From assembly GCA_042090785.1 (NCBI GenBank), contig JBELIP010000001.1, positions 62,001 to 126,000 of the forward strand: DNA of 64,000 nt, given 5' to 3'. Below are positions 35,369-44,381 of this stretch, in pieces. A program made the translations under genes and the position numbers. Below the pieces are notes generated by a model. The model worked only from the letters and a program-made list of their open reading frames with translations. It ran no database searches and was not told the origin of the DNA. Position 1 is the first letter of the stretch, and every line of letters starts with the position of its first letter. The stretch comes from UBA7434 sp042090785. GTDB taxonomy: Bacteria; Pseudomonadota; Gammaproteobacteria; Pseudomonadales; UBA7434.

Positions 35369-36268
35369 ATGGACTCATCGCTCTACCATCCCAAATATTG
35401 GCTAAGCTGGTTTGCCATTCTGGTACTGCGCATTGTTGCCGCATTGCCTTTTAAGGCAAAACTGATTGCTGGTCGCGCACTCGGATTTTTGGTTTTTCAC
35501 TTCGTCAAAAAGCGTCGTCATACTGTTCAAACCAACGTGCGCTTATGCTTTCCAGAGTTAAGCCCTGAACAACAAGAAAAAATGGTGGCTGATATTTTTG
35601 CCGCTAATGGTATTGGTTTTTTTGAAATTGCTTGGGCTTGGTGGGCCAATATTGATGACCTCGAAAATCGTTATGACATTGAAGGTCTAGAGCATATTGA
35701 AGCCGCTAAAGCCGATGGCAGCGGCGTTTTATTAGTCGGCGCTCACTTTACCCACTTAGACCTCTGCGGACTAATGGCTAATCATAGTTCTCCCATGGGT
35801 GTGATCTATCGTAAAAATAATAATCCCGTCTTTGAATATGTCATTACCAAAGGGCGTAATCGTTTTTTTGAGAAAGTGCTTGAGCGCTCAGATATGCGTA
35901 ATATCGTCCGCCAATTACGCGAAGGCAAGTCTATCTGGTATTCACCCGATCAAGATTTTGGCCGCGACCAAGCCGTATTCGCTCCTTTTTTTGGCATTCA
36001 AGCTGCCACCTTAGTTGCTACCTCTCGATTAGCAAAACTGGGCCGCGCTAAACCGGTAGGTATTGCACATTATCGCGATCCCATTACTCACCGCTACCGC
36101 ATTGTTTTAACGCCGGTTGATGATGCCTTTCCAACGGGCAATGACCAAAAAGATGCCGCTATTATTAACACCATGTTAGAAAAAGCCATTCGTGTTCAAC
36201 CAGAGCAATACATGTGGGTACATCGACGCTTTAAAACACGCCCCGAGGGTGAGCCATCGCTGTACTAG
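35369..36268 (+). CDS. lpxL: lipid A late acyltransferase (LpxL/HtrB family)
   Basis: LpxL/HtrB-type enzymes add a secondary acyl chain to Kdo2-lipid IVA at the inner membrane. The protein has an N-terminal membrane helix region (WLSWFAILVLRIVAALP), HTVQTNVRLCFPELS, the catalytic HX4D motif in VGAHFTHLDLCG at about 124-135, IYRKNNNPVFE, SPDQDFGRDQAVFAPFFG, and the terminal YMWVHRRFKTRPEGEPS signature. I chose the ATG at 35369 (299 residues); a TTG four codons upstream (35357) is an alternative. The TAG stop ends at 36268, where a 13-bp repeat and the assembly gap begin. Confidence 0.9.
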   Translation: MDSSLYHPKYWLSWFAILVLRIVAALPFKAKLIAGRALGFLVFHFVKKRRHTVQTNVRLCFPELSPEQQEKMVADIFAANGIGFFEIAWAWWANIDDLENRYDIEGLEHIEAAKADGSGVLLVGAHFTHLDLCGLMANHSSPMGVIYRKNNNPVFEYVITKGRNRFFEKVLERSDMRNIVRQLREGKSIWYSPDQDFGRDQAVFAPFFGIQAATLVATSRLAKLGRAKPVGIAHYRDPITHRYRIVLTPVDDAFPTGNDQKDAAIINTMLEKAIRVQPEQYMWVHRRFKTRPEGEPSLY

Positions 36269-36423
36269 ATGTCTTGTCTGGATGNNNNNNNNNNNNNNNN
36301 NNNNNNNNNNNNNNNNNNNNNNNNNNNNNNNNNNNNNNNNNNNNNNNNNNNNNNNNNNNNNNNNNNNNNNNNNNNNNNNNNNNNGATGTCTTGTCTGGAT
36401 GCCTTGTTTAGATGTTACGAGGC
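36268..36423. repeat. 13-bp tandem repeat array interrupted by an assembly gap
   Basis: The 17-mer gatgtcttgtctggatg occurs at 36268-36284, immediately before the N run, and again at 36385-36401 immediately after it. On the right it continues as 13-bp units gatgtcttgtctg, gatgccttgttta and gatgttacgaggc. The gap is therefore flanked by copies of the same short tandem repeat, which begins on the last base of the lpxL stop. Confidence 0.85.
36285..36384. other. assembly gap (100 N)
   Basis: Exactly 100 N, a conventional placeholder for a scaffold gap of unknown length. Genes may be missing here. Translated frames crossing it are artefacts. Confidence 0.98.
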
Positions 36424-36727
36424 TCTACTAAAGCGTAATATTTGTTATATGTTCTTATTTCTAGAAATGGATAAGTTCTAGGGATGGGCAATGCCAATAT
36501 TCTCCAATATAATCAGTACTATCAAGCCAATTACATCATCAATATCAGGCTAAAAATAATTACTGTAAAACGGTATTAGCGTTTTGTCATACCTGTTTTC
36601 AGTAACAGTTAATAAATCGTCACCGCACAGCTGGGTTTTATATAGGGCATAGCTGGGGTAAATAATGCGCAGCTCGGTCATCTATAAAACGCAGAGCTGT
36701 CGTATATAAGGTTTTAGGATTAAATAA
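36402..36727. promoter_or_regulatory. upstream region of ilvE
   Basis: A gene-free stretch of 326 bp that should include the ilvE promoter. It contains recurrent agctg- and tataag-containing segments (for example cagctgggttttatata near 36630 and gagctgtcgtatataag near 36692), but no leader peptide rich in Ile/Val/Leu codons and no clear attenuator hairpin that I can identify. Confidence 0.35.
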
Positions 36728-37804
36728 ATGGGTAATTACCACATAAGTTCAGATGTTCTGCCGACCTTGGCAAAATTTTCTTTGCCTGATGAATTAGGTT
36801 TTGGTGAAGTCAAAGTACCCATTATGTATAGAGCCGACTTTGCTAACGGTGCTTGGCAGACAGCAGAACTCACACCTTATGCCAATATTGAGTTAGACCC
36901 TGCCGCTAAAGTATTACACTATGCCCAAGAAGTGTTTGAAGGCCTTAAAGCCTATAAGGTGGGCGATGGCCGACCTAACTTTTTTCGTCCCTTAGAAAAT
37001 CTCAAGCGCATGAATCGCTCGGCTGAGCGTATGTGTATGATTGAAATTCCCGAAGATATTTACATGGACGGAATTGGCTTAATGACGGCTTATAGTGAAC
37101 CCTTTATTCCTAACGGTTCAGGTAAATCACTCTACTTACGCCCGTTCCTTATTGGCACACGATCTAACCTTGGTATGGGTATTTCCGATACCTTTACTTT
37201 TATGGTAATTGCTAGTCCTTCAACTATTTATCATGCTGGCCACATGAAAATACAAATAGAACGCGAAGCCTGTCGCGCTGCGCGTGGCGGAACAGGTGCT
37301 GCCAAGACAGGCGGTAACTATGCCGCTGCGCTTCAGTCAGCACAAAATGTTCAACGCCGCGGTTACGACCAGTCGCTTTGGCTAGACCCAATAGAAATGA
37401 AATACATTGAAGAACTTTCTGGCATGAATTTCTTTATATTGCAAAATGGCGAATTGCATACACCCATTTTAAATGGTTCGTTTCTTGCCGGCATAACACG
37501 CGATTCTATTATTGCTTTAGCGCGCCACCAAGGTATAACCGTTGTTGAACGCGATATCCCGATACAAGAAGTATTAACCGGCATTCAATCCGGCGCTGTC
37601 AGCGAAATTTTTGCCTGTGGAACAGCAGCAATAGTCAGCCCTGTTAGCCTTATAGCTGATGCCGATGGCACGACCTATGAAGTACAGGAAGTCGATGCGC
37701 TTGCCGCCACCTTGCGAAAAACGTTATTAGCTATTCAAGAGCGACGTGAAGTTGATCCTTTTTCTTGGACTGAGGAAGTGGCCGAAAAATATAAGCCAGC
37801 GTAG
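36728..37804 (+). CDS. ilvE: branched-chain-amino-acid aminotransferase (large type)
   Basis: This PLP fold-IV enzyme interconverts Leu, Ile and Val with their keto acids. The 358-residue protein has YAQEVFEGLKAYK at about 61-73, FFRPLENLKRMNRSAERM, the PLP-lysine segment GTGAAKTGGNYAAALQSA with Lys near 193, and EEPSGMNFF-like IEELSGMNFFILQNGELHTP. The length and motifs fit the 350-360-residue form common in eukaryotes and Firmicutes rather than the 308-residue E. coli form. It converges with glnE with one base between the stop codons. Confidence 0.95.
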   Translation: MGNYHISSDVLPTLAKFSLPDELGFGEVKVPIMYRADFANGAWQTAELTPYANIELDPAAKVLHYAQEVFEGLKAYKVGDGRPNFFRPLENLKRMNRSAERMCMIEIPEDIYMDGIGLMTAYSEPFIPNGSGKSLYLRPFLIGTRSNLGMGISDTFTFMVIASPSTIYHAGHMKIQIEREACRAARGGTGAAKTGGNYAAALQSAQNVQRRGYDQSLWLDPIEMKYIEELSGMNFFILQNGELHTPILNGSFLAGITRDSIIALARHQGITVVERDIPIQEVLTGIQSGAVSEIFACGTAAIVSPVSLIADADGTTYEVQEVDALAATLRKTLLAIQERREVDPFSWTEEVAEKYKPA

Positions 37805-37805
37805 C

Positions 37806-40800
37806 TCAAACACTTGGGCTATCACTGTCTTTAAATAACAACCTCTGCCAAATTTTTTCGACCTGCTGCTGATATAGCGTAAAAGTTTTTACCGATGAAA
37901 TGTCTTTTTGCTGCTTCAGCGCAGACAAATGTGCAGCTGCCCGATAGTCCTGATAAGCGAGCGTCAACTGCTGCGCTTCTTGCTGGCTTAAAACACCGAC
38001 CTCCGACAACACCTCTAGCATGCGAATATTATCTGTCCAATCAGCTAAACATGCATAAGTTGACGCATAAGCTAAAACAGAAAATTGCACTAAAAATTCA
38101 ATATCCACAATACCACCGCGGCTTTGTTTAATATTAAACGCTTCCGTTAACGAAGCCTCTACTCGCTTGGGCTTATCTAAATGCTTTCGCATTTTTTCAC
38201 GCATCTCAACAATGTCATTTCGCAGCAAGCTGCTATCTCTAGGCTGACAAATCACCTCTTTTCGTAGTTGGTTAAAACGATTGATTAATTTCGAATCTCC
38301 CGCCACCGGTCGCGCACGCACTAACGCTTGGTGCTCCCATGTCCAAGCACTTTCTTGCTGATAGCGATGGAACGCATCAAAACTAGACACCAATAAACCC
38401 GACGCGCCTGAAGGACGCAACCGCATATCGACTTCATAAAGAGTACCGGTAATCGTTTGCGCGGTTAAAATATGAATAATGCGCTGGCCTAAGCGGGTAA
38501 AGAATACCGAGTTAGTAATAGCCTTTTGTCCTTCACTCGCTAAAGTCTCGGCTTGATTATCAAGATCATGAATAAAAACCAAATCCAAATCAGAAGCTGG
38601 GCCCAATTCAATACCGCCTAACTTCCCATAACCGACAATAATAAAATTTCTACTGCCTTCGCAAGTAGCTTCAAAGGTAGAGTCAACTGCACTGGACTCT
38701 TTATCCATAGCATTATTAGTACTGGGAATGCCATGTTTTTCTACCAAGGCCTGCCAAGCAATTTCTAACACGGCCTGCAAAATAACTTCAGCTAAAAACG
38801 TAAAGTAATCGGATATTTTCATTAACGGTAAAGCACCGCTAATCTGACAAGCCGCCACACGCAAACCATGCGCTAATTTAAAATGACGCAACACATCCAT
38901 TGCTGTTTCTAAATCATCACTTTGAACACGCAATAACTGTTGACGTAATTGATCCGCAAGCTCATCACCAGTTGGCACATGATATAAATTACGATGATCA
39001 AGCAATTCATCTAATAAAGAAGGGTATCTTGCTAATCGATCAGCAATCCATGAACTCGCGAAACATAAGTCAACTAATTGTTTAAGTGCTTTTGGTGTTT
39101 CAATTAATAAAGAAAAATAAGCAGTACGCCGCAAAACCGATTCAATAAAAGGCATGACACGCTGCAGAGCAATTAGTGGCTGATCTACTTCATTGCATAA
39201 ATATAACAACAACGGCATTAATTTATCGAGCCGATCTCGCCCCTGCTTCTCCATGCTTAATAGCTTACGGCTTGATTTAAAACTTGCTAACAATTCTCTT
39301 TGCGCAGGGCCCAAAGATACCAGCTCATCATTATGCTGGTTATCAACATTTTCTTTATTTGGGAAAAAATCATCAGACAACCAAAGCCATCGCCAAAACA
39401 ATAACGATTCAGATTGTTCACCATCGTCTACTAACTCGCCCTCATCGCTGGTAACAATAGAAGAAAATATTTCACTGACATTATTTCTATGCTGCGCTAA
39501 TGTCTGTAATAATTTTTCGGCATTGGTATAGCCCAAAGAAAAAGCTAAACGTTCCTGCGCTGGCAAATTATTGGGTAAATTTTGAGTCTGTTCGTCACGC
39601 CAGGCTTGCAATGCATGCTCGACATTTCGTAAAAAATTATAGGCATTGAAAAGTTTGTCAGTTTGCGTAACCGTTAAACAATCTGTTTCATCTAAAACAG
39701 GCAACATCTGTAATAAATTAGCCTGCTGGAAACTCGTCATTCTGCCGCCATGAATTAATTGAAATGACTGCACAATAAATTCAATTTCGCGAATACCCCC
39801 CGCACCCAACTTTATATTTTCCGACAAATTTTGTCGCTTAACTTGCTGCTCAATTAATTTTTTCATATCGCGCAACGCATCAATAGCGCTAAAATCTAAA
39901 TAACGACGATAAACAAAGGGGCGAAGACTGGCCATTAATTGTTGGCCTTCAGCAATATCACCAGCTACAACACGCGCCTTCACCATGGCGTATCGTTCCC
40001 ATTCGCGACCGTGTTGTTGATAATAATTTTCCATGGCGTCAAAACTTAATGCCAGCGGACCGCTTTGCCCATTTGGACGTAAACGCATATCAACCCGAAA
40101 AACAAAACCATCTACCGTACGGCTATCAATAACGCGGATGAGCGCTTTACCTAAGCGAGTAAAAAACTCCTGATTACTTATCGGCTTGCTAGCATGATTG
40201 GTTTCGCCCGACTCAGGATATGAAAATATTAAATCGATATCCGATGATAAATTTAATTCGTAAGCACCCAACTTACCCATACCAAGTACAATTAATTTTT
40301 GCGCTGTCTGAGAATATTCTCCAATAGGGTCACCGAACTTCTTAACCATACTATTATACAAAACATTCAGAGCCTCATCTATGCAGCACCCCGCTAACAA
40401 AGATAAATCCAAAGTGGTTTCTGGCATACTCGATAAACTATTGAGGTCGCGCCAAATAATTCGCTGCATTTCTCGCTGACGGTAGCCACGTAAAATAGGC
40501 AGCAAATCATCTTCTACGTTTTCATTGTTAAACGAATTTATTTGCTGACAAATTTTTTGACGAAGTTGCTGCTGATAAACTGATGAGGATAGATCGGAAT
40601 ATTGGCCTAAACTGTCTTGCTCGTCTTGATCTAATAAATGATATGAACGATTCAAATCACCACTGTCAATTAATACTAAAAAACCTGCCACATCGCGGCA
40701 ATGGCTATCAAGCATAAACTCACTCGCTAACCAGCATTTGGTTAGCTGTTCAGCAAACATAGCATATTGCTGTATATGATTAATCAGCTCATAGCCCATT

Positions 40801-40940
40801 GCCAAATCATTACAGGCCTCGGCAAACCGCGTACAGGCTGATGCAAGTTGATCATGAAAAGACGCTGGCGAGTGCCCACGCAAATGCGCAAGCAGTGTGG
40901 CCGCTAAATGCTGTGATGATTGCTCAGGTATCGATGACAA
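37806..40940 (-). CDS. glnE: bifunctional glutamine synthetase adenylyltransferase/deadenylase
   Basis: GlnE attaches AMP to glutamine synthetase and phosphorolytically removes it, in response to PII and glutamine. The 1044-residue protein has two nucleotidyltransferase domains: LGMGKLGAYELNLSSDIDL near residues 220-238 (deadenylylase half) and VGYGKLGGIELGPASDLDLV near 770-789 (adenylylase half). Each is followed by its RLRPNGQSGPLALS- or RLRPSGASGLLVSS-type box. It is about 100 residues longer than the E. coli protein, mainly from hydrophilic inserts near 480-530 and 750-770. All motifs are intact. Confidence 0.96.
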   Translation of the reverse strand: MSSIPEQSSQHLAATLLAHLRGHSPASFHDQLASACTRFAEACNDLAMGYELINHIQQYAMFAEQLTKCWLASEFMLDSHCRDVAGFLVLIDSGDLNRSYHLLDQDEQDSLGQYSDLSSSVYQQQLRQKICQQINSFNNENVEDDLLPILRGYRQREMQRIIWRDLNSLSSMPETTLDLSLLAGCCIDEALNVLYNSMVKKFGDPIGEYSQTAQKLIVLGMGKLGAYELNLSSDIDLIFSYPESGETNHASKPISNQEFFTRLGKALIRVIDSRTVDGFVFRVDMRLRPNGQSGPLALSFDAMENYYQQHGREWERYAMVKARVVAGDIAEGQQLMASLRPFVYRRYLDFSAIDALRDMKKLIEQQVKRQNLSENIKLGAGGIREIEFIVQSFQLIHGGRMTSFQQANLLQMLPVLDETDCLTVTQTDKLFNAYNFLRNVEHALQAWRDEQTQNLPNNLPAQERLAFSLGYTNAEKLLQTLAQHRNNVSEIFSSIVTSDEGELVDDGEQSESLLFWRWLWLSDDFFPNKENVDNQHNDELVSLGPAQRELLASFKSSRKLLSMEKQGRDRLDKLMPLLLYLCNEVDQPLIALQRVMPFIESVLRRTAYFSLLIETPKALKQLVDLCFASSWIADRLARYPSLLDELLDHRNLYHVPTGDELADQLRQQLLRVQSDDLETAMDVLRHFKLAHGLRVAACQISGALPLMKISDYFTFLAEVILQAVLEIAWQALVEKHGIPSTNNAMDKESSAVDSTFEATCEGSRNFIIVGYGKLGGIELGPASDLDLVFIHDLDNQAETLASEGQKAITNSVFFTRLGQRIIHILTAQTITGTLYEVDMRLRPSGASGLLVSSFDAFHRYQQESAWTWEHQALVRARPVAGDSKLINRFNQLRKEVICQPRDSSLLRNDIVEMREKMRKHLDKPKRVEASLTEAFNIKQSRGGIVDIEFLVQFSVLAYASTYACLADWTDNIRMLEVLSEVGVLSQQEAQQLTLAYQDYRAAAHLSALKQQKDISSVKTFTLYQQQVEKIWQRLLFKDSDSPSV

Positions 40941-41003
40941 ACTGAAATCCTAAATAAGCCAAACAAAGTGTCCAGCTATGATAAAGCAATTTCATAAAAA
41001 ATA

Positions 41004-42824
41004 TTATTTTTCTACTGCCGGTGTCACTCGCAATATTTCTTCTGCCGTGGTTAAGCCAGCCGCGTATTTTTGAGCGCCCGATAATCGCAATGTCCGCATC
41101 CCTTCACGCATACCCTGCTGGCGTAAATCAGCAATATCGCAATCATCTTTTACTTTGCGAGCAATATCAGCTGTTAACGGCAATATCTCATAAATGCCTT
41201 GTCGACCTAAATAACCTGTATTGCGACACGATAAGCAGCCTTCTGCTTTAAATACCTTTTCTGGTCGTGTCACTTTCCATGGCTGTGTTAAGTCTTGCCA
41301 AATATCCGCATCTGCTGTGGTTTCTGATTTACAGTGAGGACACAATGTTCGCACTAAACGCTGTGCCATAATGCCAATAACTGTTGCACGGATTAAATAA
41401 GAAGGTACGCCTAATTCTAACATTCTAGATATGGCGCTTGGCGCATCATTAGTATGAATTGTAGATATGACTAAATGTCCGGTTAACGCTGCTTGTACCG
41501 CCATCTCGGCTGTTTCAGGATCGCGTATCTCACCAATCATAATAATATCGGGGTCCTGCCGCATCAAAGCTCTAACACCACTGGCGAATGATAAATCAAT
41601 CTTGGCATGTACCTGCATTTGATTAAATGATGGTTCAACCATTTCTATGGGGTCTTCGATAGTACAAACGTTAACGTCATCAGTAGCTAATTGCTTTAAG
41701 GTTGAATACAGGGTGGTTGTTTTGCCCGAACCCGTAGGCCCCGTCACCAATAAAATACCGTTAGGTTGCTGCGCCATAGATGACCAACGCTGATAATCAT
41801 CGTTCACTAATCCCAAGTCCTCAAAGCTGCGCTGCAAGACATCAGGATCAAAAATACGTATGACGAGCTTTTCACCAAAAGCCGTTGGCATACTCGCTAA
41901 ACGTAATTCAACCTCATTACCTTCAGGACTTTTTGTTTTAATACGACCATCCTGTGGCTTACGTTTTTCTGCTAAATCCATTCGCGATAATATTTTCAAA
42001 CGACTAGTGACTGCGGCAATAACCTGTGGTGGCAACTCATAGATATTGCACAACACGCCATCAATACGAAAACGAATATTGCCATGCTCGCGTCGTGGCT
42101 CAATATGAATATCACTGGCGCGTTGATCAAAAGCGTACTGCAATAACCAATCAACAATATTGACTATGTGCTGGTCGTTAGCATCAGGGTCTTTTAATTG
42201 TCCCAACTCCAGCATTTGCTCAAAATTAGATATCGGGGAACGGGAGCCATTGCCATCAACAGCGCCAGAAACAGAGTGTACTAAGGTATAAAATTCGACA
42301 CTATAACGTTTAATATCAGCGGGGTTAGCTACCACACGGACAATGCGTTTTTGTAAAGCATGGGCTAAATTTTCTTCCCAACTACTGACAAAGGGTTGGC
42401 CACTCGCAATCACAACTTCATCGGCATTTACGGCTATCGCTAAAATATTATGTCGCTGAGCAAAGGCAAATGACATTACGCCGGTAACCGCACGAGCGTC
42501 AATTTTCATGGGGTCAAGATGGGCAACCGTTTGGTTAGCCGTGGCAGCAAACCAAGTTAATAAAACCGATAACGATAATTTATGCCCAGCATGACGGCGA
42601 TTATCGAGTTGCTGATCGGCAATATAATTAAGTGGGTGCTGCTCGGCTTCGGCTTTGCTGCGACTTTGCGAGCTTATGCGCTGCACGTCTTCGCGTGACA
42701 ACAATTCGTCCGCTAATAAATTATCGAGTAATGTGCGCAAAGTCACAATTCGATCGGCCTCTTGGCTGGTCGAACCGACTACTGCGTCTAGGGTTGTCTT
42801 TGCTTTTGCTGCCGAATGATTCAA
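41004..42824 (-). CDS. GspE/PilB-type secretion/pilus assembly ATPase
   Basis: The 606-residue protein has an N-terminal MshEN-like region, then the N2 and catalytic domains: DIHIEPRREHGNIRFRIDG, Walker A GPTGSGKTTTLYSTL at about 369-383, the Asp box DPIE, Walker B IIMIGEIRDPETAEMAVQA and the His box HLVISTIHTNDA. A tetracysteine zinc site (CPHC, CLSC) lies at about 505-550. These are features of PilB/GspE extension ATPases. The start is a TTG at 42824 with AGGA eight bases ahead; the first Met is over 100 residues later. No pilin, GspF/PilC or secretin gene is adjacent, so its partner system is unclear: T4P, MSHA-like or T2SS. Confidence 0.88.
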   Translation of the reverse strand: MNHSAAKAKTTLDAVVGSTSQEADRIVTLRTLLDNLLADELLSREDVQRISSQSRSKAEAEQHPLNYIADQQLDNRRHAGHKLSLSVLLTWFAATANQTVAHLDPMKIDARAVTGVMSFAFAQRHNILAIAVNADEVVIASGQPFVSSWEENLAHALQKRIVRVVANPADIKRYSVEFYTLVHSVSGAVDGNGSRSPISNFEQMLELGQLKDPDANDQHIVNIVDWLLQYAFDQRASDIHIEPRREHGNIRFRIDGVLCNIYELPPQVIAAVTSRLKILSRMDLAEKRKPQDGRIKTKSPEGNEVELRLASMPTAFGEKLVIRIFDPDVLQRSFEDLGLVNDDYQRWSSMAQQPNGILLVTGPTGSGKTTTLYSTLKQLATDDVNVCTIEDPIEMVEPSFNQMQVHAKIDLSFASGVRALMRQDPDIIMIGEIRDPETAEMAVQAALTGHLVISTIHTNDAPSAISRMLELGVPSYLIRATVIGIMAQRLVRTLCPHCKSETTADADIWQDLTQPWKVTRPEKVFKAEGCLSCRNTGYLGRQGIYEILPLTADIARKVKDDCDIADLRQQGMREGMRTLRLSGAQKYAAGLTTAEEILRVTPAVEK

Positions 42825-43169
42825 ATTATGATCCTAGTCGGTTTCTAATAGCCCGATTAATACTGTTTATCGTCTTTTTGAGCCGCTTTATAAGCTGCGT
42901 ACTCTACTTAATGCCCTTTGCCCTTTGTAAGTGTAGCTGGTTTGATTGTTTTTCAACCAATTATTACCGCTAACTGCCTCTGATTTTGAGCTAACCGTTT
43001 CTAGTATTGCGCCAAAAATGCGCTTCTCGTTTTCTAGCAGGCGCCTAATACAACGGTTTAAAGCTTTTACCTGAGTCGCGTTCTTGTTAGTCTATTTGCT
43101 ACTACGGGTTAAAGTTATTGCTGAAACCTCGCTATTAGAGATTAACTACTCAAGGTCATCGCCTACCGC
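42825..43169. promoter_or_regulatory. 345-bp divergent intergenic region, GspE-like / argE
   Basis: It separates divergent genes and should hold their promoters. I see a direct heptamer repeat (gccctttgccctttg near 42910) but no confident -35/-10, ArgR box pair or RNA gene. An alternate frame through the region shows no coding signal. Confidence 0.4.
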
Positions 43170-44336
43170 ATGCCAAAGCTGATTCAAAACCTACAAGATT
43201 TAATTGCCCTGCCCTCTATTAGCAGCGCCAACACGACACTCGATACTTCAAACCGCCCAGTTATCGACCTGTTAGCTGAACGACTTGCTGACTTAGGCTT
43301 TGCCATAGAAATACAGACTGTGACTGATAGCAGCATAAATAGTGCGGCAAAATTCAATTTAATCGCCACATTAGGTAGTGGCATAGGCGGGCTAGTGCTG
43401 GCTGGACATACTGATACCGTGCCCTACGATGAGGGCAAGTGGCAATCAGACCCGTTTACACTGACCGATCGAGATAATCGCTTTTACGGCTTAGGCACCA
43501 CCGATATGAAAGGCTTTTTTGCTGTGGCACTCGAAGCCATTGAAAGCCTCTGTCTTACACTAGGTGATAAAAACAAACTAAAACAACCGCTTATAGTCAT
43601 AGCCACCGCCGATGAAGAAACCAGCATGGCCGGCGCAAAAGCCTTAGTAGCAGCCGATACTATGCAAGCGCGATATGCGGTGATTGGCGAGCCAACTGAT
43701 TTAAAGCCGGTCTGCATGCATAAAGGTGTCATGATGGAATCCATTGCTCTAGAGGGGCGCTCTGGGCATTCATCTAATCCTGCGCTAGGTCATAGCGCGC
43801 TAGATGCAATGTATAAAGTCATTGCCGAATTGATGGCGCTGCGAGAAAGCTGGGGCAAGCAATATCAAAATCCCGCCTTTGAAGTCATTTTACCTACCCT
43901 TAACCTAGCCAGTATTCATGGTGGCGACGCGCCTAACCGTATTTGTCAGCACTGCGAGCTGCGTTTTGATATTCGATTACTACCCGGCATGCAAAATGAC
44001 GATGTGCGCCACTCTATCAAGTCGCGGGTCACCTCTGCATTGGCAGGTAGTCATATTAGCGCCAAACATACATCGCTATTTGATGGCGTTAGTCCATTTT
44101 TAGAGCCGCAAACCAGCGAGCTGGTGCAATTTGCTGAAAAGTTAACAGGCCACAATGCTATCAGCGCCGGCTTTGCCACCGAGGCGCCGTACTTGCAAGC
44201 ACTGGGTATGCAAACCATTGTTATGGGGCCTGGTAGTATTGACTGCGCTCACCAAGCGAATGAATATCTGCCGCAAGATCAGATCAAACCCGGTATTGAT
44301 CTGTTAAAAAGTCTGATTCAGCAATACTGCTTATAA
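43170..44336 (+). CDS. argE: acetylornithine deacetylase
   Basis: ArgE removes the acetyl group from N-acetylornithine in arginine synthesis. This M20-family zinc hydrolase of 388 residues has VLAGHTDTVPYDEGKW at about 76-91 (His ligand and Asp), the FYGLGTTDMKGFFAV bridging-Asp motif at about 107-121, IATADEETSMAGAKAL with the catalytic Glu, and VIGEPTDLKPV. A late His ligand occurs near GPGSIDCAHQANEY. The stop is inside a 17-bp tandem repeat. It immediately precedes argA, so first and fifth-step enzymes of the acetylated pathway are together. Confidence 0.94.
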   Translation: MPKLIQNLQDLIALPSISSANTTLDTSNRPVIDLLAERLADLGFAIEIQTVTDSSINSAAKFNLIATLGSGIGGLVLAGHTDTVPYDEGKWQSDPFTLTDRDNRFYGLGTTDMKGFFAVALEAIESLCLTLGDKNKLKQPLIVIATADEETSMAGAKALVAADTMQARYAVIGEPTDLKPVCMHKGVMMESIALEGRSGHSSNPALGHSALDAMYKVIAELMALRESWGKQYQNPAFEVILPTLNLASIHGGDAPNRICQHCELRFDIRLLPGMQNDDVRHSIKSRVTSALAGSHISAKHTSLFDGVSPFLEPQTSELVQFAEKLTGHNAISAGFATEAPYLQALGMQTIVMGPGSIDCAHQANEYLPQDQIKPGIDLLKSLIQQYCL

Positions 44337-44381
44337 GGTCATCTAGCTTGTAAGGCCGCCTAGCTGGTAAGCTTCTTATTA
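44331..44381 (+). repeat. 17-bp tandem repeat x2-3 spanning the argE stop codon
   Basis: Units ttataaggtcatctagc and ttgtaaggccgcctagc are adjacent and match at 14 of 17 positions; a degenerate third unit tggtaagcttcttatta runs to the first base of the argA start codon. The argE TAA (44334-44336) lies in the first unit. The repeat fills the whole argE-argA spacer. Confidence 0.82.

Noticed and set aside
36192..36481. Two open frames crossing the N gap (36192-36431 and 36269-36481)
   Set aside because: They read through 100 unknown bases and repeat DNA; the translation is meaningless.
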